In this document: positions 1 through 6,724 of the stretch, piece by piece
Numbering within the stretch: the stretch's first letter is position 1
Layout of the letters: each line of letters begins with the position of its first letter
Made by a program: the position numbers and the translations under genes
The notes under the pieces: generated by a model
What the model saw: the letters and a program-made list of their open reading frames with translations, nothing else
Databases searched by the model: none
Told to the model about the DNA's origin: nothing
Assembly: GCA_002407675.1 (NCBI GenBank)
Contig: DHNW01000007.1
Location: 136,374-200,373, forward strand
Source of the DNA: Ruminococcaceae bacterium UBA5406
GTDB lineage: Bacteria; Bacillota; Clostridia; Oscillospirales; Acutalibacteraceae
Length of the DNA: 64,000 nt
Direction: 5' to 3'

Positions 1-240
1 TTCGCTGACGCTGTACCCGCTCTGCCCCAGTTTTATCCGGTTTGCCCCAAACGTGTTGGTTTTAAGAATATCAGCCCCTGCGGCAAGGTAGGCACGGTGA
101 ATATCTGAAACTGCTTTTGGATGCGTCAAATTCCACACTTCGGGCAATTCGCCTGCCTCCAGACCCATCCCCTGAAGCATTGTGCCCATAGCCCCGTCAA
201 AAAAGATCAGCCGTTTTCCCAGTTCACTCCGCAGATCCAT
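1..240 (-). CDS. metH: Methionine synthase (B12-dependent), N-terminal part, truncated by window edge
   Basis: The first 80 codons of a minus-strand gene are present and run off the left edge. The translated start contains FFDGAMGTMLQ and later ILKTNTFGAN, which are typical of the zinc-dependent homocysteine S-methyltransferase domain that opens MetH. This domain transfers a methyl group from methylcobalamin to homocysteine. The ATG at 238-240 lies inside the 3' end of the reactivation-domain gene (17-nt overlap), so the two are translationally coupled. Whether the cobalamin and folate domains follow cannot be seen. A homocysteine methyltransferase without B12 domains is the alternative, but the companion reactivation gene argues for MetH. 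Confidence 0.88.
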   Translation of the reverse strand, partial: MDLRSELGKRLIFFDGAMGTMLQGMGLEAGELPEVWNLTHPKAVSDIHRAYLAAGADILKTNTFGANRIKLGQSGYSVSE

Positions 241-880
241 CGTTTGGCTCCTTTCTGAATGGGCATGCCGGCGAATCACACCGCGCACATTTGGAAACGG
301 TGCCGTCCGGCCGGTCACGCGTCAGCCCGATTACGGCCGTCACAGATTTCGTCGGCACCAGCATATACCGCTCCGTCATGGACAGGCCGATACGCCGGGG
401 GCAGTCCAGCACGGCAAGGATTCCGCGCTGGCATTCAATCGGAAAATCCCCGTACCCGGGACTGTACCTCGGCCGCAGAAAAAGATTCTTCCGGGAGGCT
501 TTCTCCGCGATTTTCTGTTCGCATTCATCGCAGTACCTCTCGACCAGGGCAGCGGCGGACGCCTGATATACCGCCGCAAGGCCGATATCCATCCGGCTCA
601 TCCTTTCTAGAAGAAAATCGGCCTGTGCGCCGAGGGTTGCCGCAAAAAGGACCGCCTGCCCGCATCCGCGCAGGTGCTTCCGCAGGCTGTTCCCCGGAAT
701 CTCTAACGTTCCGATCTGGACTGAGCCGGTGCCCATCTCTAAAGGAAAACAGCGCCAAACGCTGCGAGGCGTACAGGCTTTCCGCAGATCCTGAAGGCTG
801 TCAGAAATCCGGGTTTTCAGGCGGCTGTCCGCTGATTGTTCCGGGCAGCCAAGGTATCGCAATACTTCTTTTTCCAGCAT
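224..880 (-). CDS. Free-standing methionine synthase reactivation (AdoMet-binding) domain protein
   Basis: A 218-residue protein resembling the C-terminal activation domain of MetH, here as a separate gene. The RPRYSPGYGDFP segment around residues 137-148 matches the family's conserved AdoMet-binding RxxxPGYG signature. In the family, the domain reductively remethylates inactive cob(II)alamin with S-adenosylmethionine so that MetH can resume turnover. The gene lies 2 nt after metF and overlaps the metH start, giving an operon metF, reactivation domain, metH. Splitting of this domain from MetH is known in Thermotoga and many Firmicutes. The C-terminal cysteines (CARCDSPACPF) could bind metal; that is inference. 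Confidence 0.85.
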   Translation of the reverse strand: MLEKEVLRYLGCPEQSADSRLKTRISDSLQDLRKACTPRSVWRCFPLEMGTGSVQIGTLEIPGNSLRKHLRGCGQAVLFAATLGAQADFLLERMSRMDIGLAAVYQASAAALVERYCDECEQKIAEKASRKNLFLRPRYSPGYGDFPIECQRGILAVLDCPRRIGLSMTERYMLVPTKSVTAVIGLTRDRPDGTVSKCARCDSPACPFRKEPNDGSAE

Positions 881-882
881 AT

Positions 883-1746
883 TTATTGTATAATCCCCGA
901 AAGATTTTCCATAATTCTCTTTGCAACATCCGGTTTATTCATGGCATAAATATGAACCGCGCTGACACCGTTGGCAATCAGGTCAATAATTTGTTCTGTA
1001 GCATAGGCAATACCGGCCTGTTCCATTGCTTCCGGCCTGTCGGAAAAGCGGTCAACGATAGCCCGGAAACGGGCAGGGAGCACTGTGCCGGAAAGTGCGC
1101 AGATCCGTTTAATCTGCCTGCTGTTTGTTACAGGCATAATGCCCGCAACAACCGGGACAGTGATTCCTTTCGCCAGAACACGGCATAAGAAGCTGTAATA
1201 GACGCTGTTGTCAAAGAACATCTGAGTGATCAGAAAATCACACCCGCAGTCAACCTTTTCTTTTAAATAACTGATATCATCTTCCTTATGTTCGCATTCC
1301 ACATGGCCGTCCGGATAACATGCCGCACCAACGCAAAACCCGCCGAACGATTTGATCTGCCGAACCAGTTCGCTGGCGTAATGATACTGATGAGGCGACG
1401 GAAAATTGCTTCCCTCCGGAATATCCCCGCGCAGAGCAAGGATATTTTCAATATGGTTTTCCCTGAGCTTACCGAGCAGAGACGTAATTTCTTCCCTCGT
1501 GGAAGACACGCAGGTCAGGTGCGCAAGAGCCGGAACCCCCCGTTTCTGGATCTCCGACGCAATGCGGATGGTATTGCGTGAAGTTCCTCCGCCTGCACCG
1601 TAAGTGACGCTTAAATAGGACGGCTTTAAATCTGCAATCTGGCGGACGGCCCGGCAGACCATCTCCCCGTCCGTTTCCTTTTTAGGAGGGAAAACTTCAA
1701 AGGAAACGGTAACTTTTCCCTGATTCAGGATCTCGCTGATTTTCAT
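883..1746 (-). CDS. metF: 5,10-methylenetetrahydrofolate reductase
   Basis: A 287-residue flavoenzyme of the MetF family, which reduces methylene-THF to methyl-THF, the methyl donor for MetH. The N-terminal VSFEVFPPKKETDGE carries the catalytic Glu region. LSVTYGAGGG, ALRGDIPEG and DFLITQMFFDN are family motifs lining the FAD/folate barrel. Length fits the bacterial short form. The reading frame stays open 29 codons further upstream, but the ATG at 1744-1746 has a strong AAAGGGAGG ribosome site and matches the family N-terminus, so it is chosen. It is first in an operon with the reactivation gene and metH, and a T-box leader ends just upstream. Confidence 0.95.
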   Translation of the reverse strand: MKISEILNQGKVTVSFEVFPPKKETDGEMVCRAVRQIADLKPSYLSVTYGAGGGTSRNTIRIASEIQKRGVPALAHLTCVSSTREEITSLLGKLRENHIENILALRGDIPEGSNFPSPHQYHYASELVRQIKSFGGFCVGAACYPDGHVECEHKEDDISYLKEKVDCGCDFLITQMFFDNSVYYSFLCRVLAKGITVPVVAGIMPVTNSRQIKRICALSGTVLPARFRAIVDRFSDRPEAMEQAGIAYATEQIIDLIANGVSAVHIYAMNKPDVAKRIMENLSGIIQ

Positions 1747-1782
1747 GGTAACCTCCCTTTGGTCCTCATAGTGCAGGAAAAT

Positions 1783-2072
1783 AAAAAATCCCGCCTTCTT
1801 TTCAGAAGACGAGAGATTATCCCGTGCTGCCACTTCTATTCGTCCCGCCTTACGGCGAAAGACCTCTCAAGGTACGCAAAACGTTTGCCATACCCGTTTT
1901 CTATAACGGGAAACCCCGTCGCAGCCTACATGGAATTCATTTCGGTGCGCCACTCGGAAGCCATTTTCAACAAATCCTCCGCCTGTTCCCTTTCAGCCCG
2001 GTTTCCCGGAGAAACATCTCTGCTCGGCATTGGAAAAATTTACTTTCTTCGTCGCTGTGTTTCCAATATCTA
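1783..2072 (-). promoter_or_regulatory. T-box riboswitch leader controlling metF operon
   Basis: The approximately 290-nt leader has the ordered T-box landmarks: a GACGAAGAAAGTA block (about 2042-2054), a stem I 3' strand with GAAAATGGCTTCCGAG, the pseudoknot-type CCCGTTA segment near 1900, TACCTTGAGAGG, then the T-box-like AAGTGGCAGCACGGG (about 1820-1835). A terminator hairpin with a T-run follows (1783-1819). Uncharged tRNA pairing should favour antitermination. The specifier is ambiguous: AUG (Met) fits the genes, while AAU directly after GAA would be Asn, and UGGC in the bulge pairs with a G73 discriminator as in tRNA-Asn. Confidence 0.82.
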
Positions 2073-2078
2073 TAATTT

Positions 2079-2107
2079 ATTATACTATAGCTTATGACAA
2101 AAGTCAA
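2079..2107 (-). promoter_or_regulatory. Promoter of the T-box/metF transcript
   Basis: On the minus strand TTGACT (2102-2107) is followed after 17 nt by TATAAT (2079-2084), placing the transcript start near 2072 at the head of the T-box leader. Confidence 0.75.
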
Positions 2108-2130
2108 TTCTTATTCTGACTTAACGATCC

Positions 2131-2159
2131 TTGTTTTTTATTCTTTATTCTGCGATAAT
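2131..2159 (+). promoter_or_regulatory. Probable promoter of the DUF4430/ECF operon
   Basis: TTGTTT (2131-2136), a 17-nt spacer and GATAAT (2154-2159) lie 32 nt before the start codon of the DUF4430 gene. The match is moderate. Confidence 0.45.
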
Positions 2160-2191
2160 GGAGAAAGATTTTGCAAAGGAGCGCCACTGAA

Positions 2192-2593
2192 ATGAAATAT
2201 AAAAAGAAAATCATTTTTTCCCTTGCCGCCGCTGCGGCTGCCATCCTGCTGATTGCAGGATACTTCGCCTGGTCGGCTCCAAAGACGCAGCAGGGGAATA
2301 AGTCGGTAACAATTCAAGTTGTAATCAGCAGCAAAGAAATCAATCAGACATTTCACTACCGGACAAACCAGGCCTACGTCTCCGGTCTTCTGAAAGACGA
2401 AAAAAACGACCTGAAAACAGAGATGCAAAAGGGCCAGTACGGCGAATTTGTCACGGGCCTTCTGGGGGTGAAGGCCGATTCCAAAAAAGAATACTTCAAC
2501 ATAAAAGTGGATGGAAAAGACGCAACCGTCGGTGTATCTCAGCTTCCGCTGGAAGACGGCAAAACGTATACGTTCACGCTGACGGCCTTATGA
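2192..2593 (+). CDS. DUF4430 domain protein, membrane-anchored
   Basis: A 133-residue secreted or membrane-anchored protein. Residues 1-5 are basic, residues about 6-28 form an Ala-rich hydrophobic signal or anchor, and the rest is a small beta-rich domain of the DUF4430 / transcobalamin-C-terminal-like type (FHYRTNQAYVSGLL, then a terminal GKTYTFTLTAL). The ATG at 2192 follows an AAGGAG site and is preferred to an upstream TTG. It overlaps the ECF S-component gene by 4 nt (ATGA). DUF4430 proteins next to ECF S components have been linked to corrinoid capture. A B12 role also fits the neighbouring metH, but the substrate is inferred. Confidence 0.75.
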   Translation: MKYKKKIIFSLAAAAAAILLIAGYFAWSAPKTQQGNKSVTIQVVISSKEINQTFHYRTNQAYVSGLLKDEKNDLKTEMQKGQYGEFVTGLLGVKADSKKEYFNIKVDGKDATVGVSQLPLEDGKTYTFTLTAL

Positions 2594-3108
2594 GCAAAGG
2601 GCATTTCTCCCTGCGGGAAGCGGCTTTGATCGGCGTTTGGGCCGCAATGACTTTTGCCGTGAAATTGGTGCTGGCCCCCCTTGCAAACGTGGAACTGGTA
2701 TCTCTAATGCTTTGCGTTTTTACCGTGGCAATGGGATTCCGCTCAGGGCTGACAGCAGCTTTTGTGTTCACAATGCTGACCGTCTGTGAAAGTGCCTACT
2801 ACGGAGCGGGAGACTGGATTGCCGCCTATTTCATAAACTGGCCTCTCCTGACTGTACTGACCTGGCTCTTTCTGAAAAACAAGAATCAGGAAATCAGGGC
2901 TGCGGCAGTATTAGGGCTGTTTGGTTTTTTCTTCGATCTTTCCTCTGCGGCAATCAAGCTGATTCTGTTCGGCCGTATTTACGCATTGACTTATCTGATC
3001 AGCGGAATCCCGTTCGATGCGATCCACGGAGCATCAAACTTCATAACCGGTTTGTTTTTATTCCGTCCTCTTTGCAGCCAGCTGGAAAAACTGCGGGATA
3101 AATTTTAA
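2590..3108 (+). CDS. ECF transporter S component
   Basis: A 172-residue integral membrane protein with about six hydrophobic segments, starting with a short cytoplasmic stretch (SKGHFSLREAALIGVW). This is typical of substrate-binding S components of energy-coupling factor importers, which share a separate T component and ATPases encoded elsewhere. Asn/Asp-Gly-rich loops and the LISGIPFDAIHGASNFITGLF end resemble vitamin S components of unassigned specificity. It is translationally coupled to the DUF4430 protein. A cobalamin or other vitamin cargo is inferred from that partner and from B12-dependent MetH across the intergenic region; riboflavin, thiamine or queuosine precursors are not excluded. 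Confidence 0.75.
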   Translation: MSKGHFSLREAALIGVWAAMTFAVKLVLAPLANVELVSLMLCVFTVAMGFRSGLTAAFVFTMLTVCESAYYGAGDWIAAYFINWPLLTVLTWLFLKNKNQEIRAAAVLGLFGFFFDLSSAAIKLILFGRIYALTYLISGIPFDAIHGASNFITGLFLFRPLCSQLEKLRDKF

Positions 3109-3123
3109 CACCGAAACAGCAAA

Positions 3124-3160
3124 GAGGGTTCCCGAAAATAAATTCTGGGAACCCTTTTTA
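3124..3160 (+). terminator. Rho-independent terminator of DUF4430/ECF operon
   Basis: GGGTTCCC pairs with GGGAACCC across a short AT-rich loop, followed by a T5 run. It sits 15 nt after the ECF gene stop. Confidence 0.85.
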
Positions 3161-3215
3161 AATTCATCAACAAAAAACAGACGCAGTCGGTACAGAGTCT
3201 TCAGAAATTCTGAAG

Positions 3216-4058
3216 TTACCGAAGCTCTTCCGTCGGGATATCGTCCATATCGTCAAAAGCGCGGTTTTCTCCTGCCATAGCCCAGATGAATGCATAGTTG
3301 GAAGTGCCGCATCCCGCATGGATCGACCAGCTGGGATTAATGATCGCCTGCTCATTGTGCATAATCACATGGCGGGTTTCTTTGCCTTCGCCCATAAAAT
3401 GGAACACTACATTGTCCTTTGGAACGTTGAAATACATGTAGACTTCCATCCGCCTTTCGTGCGTATGAACCGGCATGGTATTCCAGACGCTTCCGGGCTC
3501 CAGAATCGTGCAGCCCATGGAGAGCTGGCAGGTTTCCAAAACATCCGGATGGATGAACTGATTAATGGTACGCTTATTGCTGGTTTCATCAGCGCCGAGC
3601 TTGCGGTGAATCGCCTTTTCGAAAGGAATCAGCGTTGAAGGATACGCGCGGTGAGCCGGTGTAGAACACATATAGAATTTCGGGGGATCCTTGGGATCTT
3701 CTGCTTTGAACTCGACCGCCTTAGTTCCCATGGAAAGGTACAGCCCGCACAGATGGCCTACTGAATATGAGGTGCCGTCCGCCGTGACAACGCCGTTCCC
3801 GCCGATATTAATAATCCCAAGTTCGCGGCGTTCAAGGAAATAATGGACTCCGAAGTTTTTCCAGCAGTCTATATTTTTATCCAGTTTTACGGCTTTCTGA
3901 ACCGGCATAATCCCCATTGTTACGATACGGTCGACATGAGAGTACACCGCTGTTGCATCATCGGGGACAAATAATTTTTCAATCAGAAATTCTTTCCGGA
4001 TTTCATCGGTTGTATAATGCTTGAAATCCCTTTGATTAGCAGAATAACGAATATCCAA
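3216..4058 (-). CDS. kduI: 5-dehydro-4-deoxy-D-glucuronate isomerase
   Basis: A 280-residue cupin-type isomerase that converts 5-keto-4-deoxyuronate (from unsaturated uronates of pectin or glycosaminoglycans) to 2,5-diketo-3-deoxygluconate. The zinc-binding set is visible: MPVHTHERRMEVYMYF supplies two His and a Glu, and SIHAGCGTSNYAFIWAM supplies the last His. Length equals the usual 276-280. It follows kduD by 23 nt in the same direction, and together they convert the uronate to 2-keto-3-deoxygluconate. No KDG kinase or aldolase is in view. Confidence 0.95.
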   Translation of the reverse strand: MDIRYSANQRDFKHYTTDEIRKEFLIEKLFVPDDATAVYSHVDRIVTMGIMPVQKAVKLDKNIDCWKNFGVHYFLERRELGIINIGGNGVVTADGTSYSVGHLCGLYLSMGTKAVEFKAEDPKDPPKFYMCSTPAHRAYPSTLIPFEKAIHRKLGADETSNKRTINQFIHPDVLETCQLSMGCTILEPGSVWNTMPVHTHERRMEVYMYFNVPKDNVVFHFMGEGKETRHVIMHNEQAIINPSWSIHAGCGTSNYAFIWAMAGENRAFDDMDDIPTEELR

Positions 4059-4081
4059 AACTGAAACCTCCTCTAAAAATT

Positions 4082-4867
4082 TTACGGCTGTTTGCCAATA
4101 TAAGCCAAAATACCGCCGTCAACATACAGAACATGACCATTTACAAAATTAGATGCGTCAGAAGCAAGGAATACGGCCGGACCCATCAGGTCGTCGGTTT
4201 TACCCCAGCGGGCAGCCGGAGTTTTGGAAATAATGAATTTATTAAACGGATGATCGGGCGTACGAAGCGGTGCTGTTTGCGGAGTTTCAATATAGCCAGG
4301 CCCAATACCGTTGCACTGGATATTATACTGGCCGTACTCAGAAGCAATATTCCTTGTCAGCATTTTCAGCCCGCCTTTTGCTGCGGCATAAGCACTGACG
4401 GTCTCCCGTCCCAGTTCACTCATCATAGAGCAGATATTAATGATTTTGCCATGGCCTCTCTTTATCATCCCCGGAATAACCGCTTTGGATACAATAAACG
4501 GACCATTCAGATCGACATCAATGACCTGCCGGAATTCTTCCGCCTTCATCTCACACATAGGAATGCGCTTGATAATTCCTGCATTGTTCACAAGAATATC
4601 AATGCCGCCGAACTCGGATTCCAGTTTCTTAACAAAACTGTTGACCTGATCTTCCTTCGTAACATCACAGACATAGCCGTGAGCTTTAATTCCGGCTTCA
4701 TCATAAGATTTGAGGCCCTTGTCCACCAGTTCCTGCTTGATATCGTTGAATACGATCGTCGCACCGGCCTGGGAGAATGCTTTCGCAATTGCCATTCCAA
4801 TTCCGTAAGACGCCCCTGTTACAAGGGCAACCTTGCCTTTTAGAGAAAACTGATCCAAAATATTCAT
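4082..4867 (-). CDS. kduD: 2-dehydro-3-deoxy-D-gluconate 5-dehydrogenase
   Basis: A 261-residue classical short-chain dehydrogenase. The Rossmann motif TGASYGIG is near residue 17, NNAG near 92 and the catalytic YAAAKGG near 159. The opening MNILDQFSLKGKVALVTG is characteristic of KduD. It reduces 2,5-diketo-3-deoxygluconate to 2-keto-3-deoxygluconate with NAD(P)H. The chosen ATG at 4865-4867 has a TAGGAGGAAGC ribosome site; upstream in-frame codons lack one. It lies between the LacI-type regulator and kduI, one transcription unit. Confidence 0.93.
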   Translation of the reverse strand: MNILDQFSLKGKVALVTGASYGIGMAIAKAFSQAGATIVFNDIKQELVDKGLKSYDEAGIKAHGYVCDVTKEDQVNSFVKKLESEFGGIDILVNNAGIIKRIPMCEMKAEEFRQVIDVDLNGPFIVSKAVIPGMIKRGHGKIINICSMMSELGRETVSAYAAAKGGLKMLTRNIASEYGQYNIQCNGIGPGYIETPQTAPLRTPDHPFNKFIISKTPAARWGKTDDLMGPAVFLASDASNFVNGHVLYVDGGILAYIGKQP

Positions 4868-4938
4868 TTTGCTTCCTCCTAATATTTTATATTTCAGCAG
4901 AAAAGCGGCTGCTGCCACAGTTCTGCTAATGGGCTAAA

Positions 4939-5991
4939 TTAAAATTTTGCTGCCAGCTGCGGATCCGTGGAACCGCGGATACAAAGTTTGCTTTCCAGCT
5001 CAATGTGAAGCGGCTCTGTCTGCTCCCCACCGGAAATCCGTTTCAGCAGAATTTCCGCCGCCCTCATTCCAATAGCATAGGAATCTTTTTGGATTGTGGT
5101 AATGCCCGGTGGAATCAAGGACGCCCACTCCCAGTTATCAAACCCGCAGATTCCGAAATTTCTGCCGATGGAACAGCGTTCCAGCCGCATGGCCTGCAAC
5201 AGACGTATCAAGGTAACCCCGTTTACACAAAAAGCGGCAATCCTTTCCCCAGGGTTCTGCACGATAAACCGATTGAGAAGGACAGCGTAGCTTTCCGCCG
5301 TATCCCTGTCGCTTTGAAACGTATACCGGATTCCATTCAAATGATACAGGTCCCGCATAGCATCCAGATATGCCTGATACCGTTCCAGTCTGGGGCTGAT
5401 TTTGCCGTTCCCAGGCGTAAAAAAAGCAACTTTTTGGTAACCGTTGTGGAACAAATGGCGAATACATTCATACGTAATATGATAGTTTTCTGCCGTAACG
5501 GTATCCAGCTTGTCTTTTTGCGAAATGCAGCGATCCGCCAGCACAATCGGCACACCGCGTTCCCGTAAATCGACCAAAAGACTATCGTTCTGACCTGTCG
5601 TATTGACAATCAGACCGTCCACCCGGCTGTTCAGGAGCTTTTGAATTGAGTTCCGCTCTTTTAGGGGGCCATTTTCTGAATCAGAAAATAAAACCTGGTA
5701 CCCGCCCGCATCACAGACCTTGTTAATTCCCTTTAGAAGGATGGAAGAAAACGGGCTGCCGATATCCGCAATGACACAGCCAATGGATTTGCTGCTGCGG
5801 GATTTCAGGCTGCGTGCAATGTTGCTTGGATGGTAATTCATCTCTTTGATAACATCCGCGATCCGCTGTTTTGTTTCGGCCGACATATACTCAAATTTTC
5901 CATTCAGATATCTTGAAACAGTCGTCATGGATACATGGGCAGACGCGGCGACTTGGGAAATGGTTACATGGTTTTCATTGAATGTATTCAT
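4939..5991 (-). CDS. LacI-family transcriptional regulator (KdgR-like)
   Basis: A 350-residue repressor. Residues about 9-60 form the LacI helix-turn-helix and hinge helix (VTISQVAASAHVSMTTVSRYLN, then YHPSNIARSLKS). The remainder is a periplasmic-binding-protein-like effector domain (IGCVIADIGSPFSSILLKGI, later FGICGFDNWEWASLIPPGITTI). It is the first gene of the kduD-kduI operon, so it probably autoregulates and senses a uronate catabolite such as KDG; this is inference. A consensus promoter with an adjacent palindrome lies 70-125 nt upstream. Confidence 0.9.
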   Translation of the reverse strand: MNTFNENHVTISQVAASAHVSMTTVSRYLNGKFEYMSAETKQRIADVIKEMNYHPSNIARSLKSRSSKSIGCVIADIGSPFSSILLKGINKVCDAGGYQVLFSDSENGPLKERNSIQKLLNSRVDGLIVNTTGQNDSLLVDLRERGVPIVLADRCISQKDKLDTVTAENYHITYECIRHLFHNGYQKVAFFTPGNGKISPRLERYQAYLDAMRDLYHLNGIRYTFQSDRDTAESYAVLLNRFIVQNPGERIAAFCVNGVTLIRLLQAMRLERCSIGRNFGICGFDNWEWASLIPPGITTIQKDSYAIGMRAAEILLKRISGGEQTEPLHIELESKLCIRGSTDPQLAAKF

Positions 5992-6062
5992 GCCCAGAGT
6001 CCTTACTATTCAAAAATGGGGCCAGACAAATAAAACAAAGATTGTCTATCTTGTAAACCGAT

Positions 6063-6115
6063 TAACGAAATCGTTACACTAACTGTATTATAGGATCGTC
6101 TTTTTAAAATGTCAA
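6063..6115 (-). promoter_or_regulatory. Promoter and candidate operator of the LacI-kduD-kduI operon
   Basis: On the minus strand TTGACA (6110-6115), a 17-nt spacer and TATAAT (6087-6092) form a perfect sigma-A promoter. Just downstream is the palindrome TAACGATTTCGTTA (6063-6076), near +5 to +18, a good position for repressor binding. A second palindrome AACCGGTT (6114-6121) touches the -35 and recurs at 6213-6220. Which one the regulator binds is unknown. Confidence 0.7.
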
Positions 6116-6165
6116 CCGGTTTATTTTTTGTTTTGTGTAAATAATAAATATTTACTGTGCAGGCA

Positions 6166-6195
6166 TTGACAGATCCAGGATAAATATGATATGAT
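6166..6195 (+). promoter_or_regulatory. Promoter of the tRNA-Ser pair
   Basis: TTGACA (6166-6171), an 18-nt spacer and TATGAT (6190-6195) lie 27 nt before the first tRNA gene. Confidence 0.7.
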
Positions 6196-6222
6196 AAGAA
6201 TCGCACTGGGAAAACCGGTTGT

Positions 6223-6311
6223 GGAGAGGTGTCCGAGTGGTTTATGGAGCTAGTCTTGAAAACTAGTGATCCCGCGAGGGACCAAGAGTTCGAATCTCTT
6301 CCTCTCCGCCA
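6223..6311 (+). tRNA. tRNA-Ser(UGA)
   Basis: Acceptor GGAGAGG pairs with CCTCTCC, the anticodon loop CTTGAAA gives UGA, and there is a long class-II variable arm (GATCCCGCGAGGGAC). The T-arm carries TTCGAAT, the discriminator is G and CCA is encoded. Confidence 0.97.
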
Positions 6312-6343
6312 TTTTATCAAATTAGATTAAAGATTCACTTCAT

Positions 6344-6433
6344 GGAGAAATACCCAAGTGGTGAAGGGGCTCCCCTGCTAAGGGAGTAGGTCGGGTAACC
6401 GGCGCGAGAGTTCAAATCTCTCTTTCTCCGCCA
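6344..6433 (+). tRNA. tRNA-Ser(GCU), prophage attachment target
   Basis: Acceptor GGAGAAA pairs with TTTCTCC, the anticodon loop CTGCTAA gives GCU, and the class-II variable arm is long. The T-loop is TTCAAAT and CCA is encoded. The last 26 nt (6408-6433) belong to the 169-bp direct repeat that recurs at 44603, so the prophage integrated in this gene and restored its 3' end. Confidence 0.97.
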
Positions 6434-6576
6434 GAATTATAGCCCGCATGAGTGCTGAAGATCCAGTATTCATGCGGGATTTCTTTATTTTCACATAAGA
6501 CTGTAAAAAATTAAAAAAGACTATTTCAGACATTTTTATGTGGACTAAAATTCCCCGCCAGCCTCAGCCAGCGGGG
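6408..6576. repeat. attL: left 169-bp direct repeat of the prophage
   Basis: Identical to 44603-44771 except at 6460 (G here, A in the right copy). It contains the tRNA-Ser(GCU) 3' end, its terminator, an AT-rich stretch and a CCCCGC/GCGGGG hairpin (6552-6576). Confidence 0.93.
6443..6488 (+). terminator. Terminator of the tRNA-Ser operon
   Basis: CCCGCATGA pairs with TCATGCGGG, followed by ATTTCTTTATTTT. The hairpin is duplicated with the right attachment repeat (44638-44683). Confidence 0.8.
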
Positions 6577-6724
6577 TAAGTATCAGTCCTTCAGCTTTTG
6601 CCGGAGCCCTTTCTCAATCTTTTAATTCAACAAAGATTTTAGCTCAATTTTGAAATGAATTTTAGAAAATATACATTTAGTACCTGTATTAGGATATATA
6701 GCTTTGAAGCGATTCTGGCTAAGA

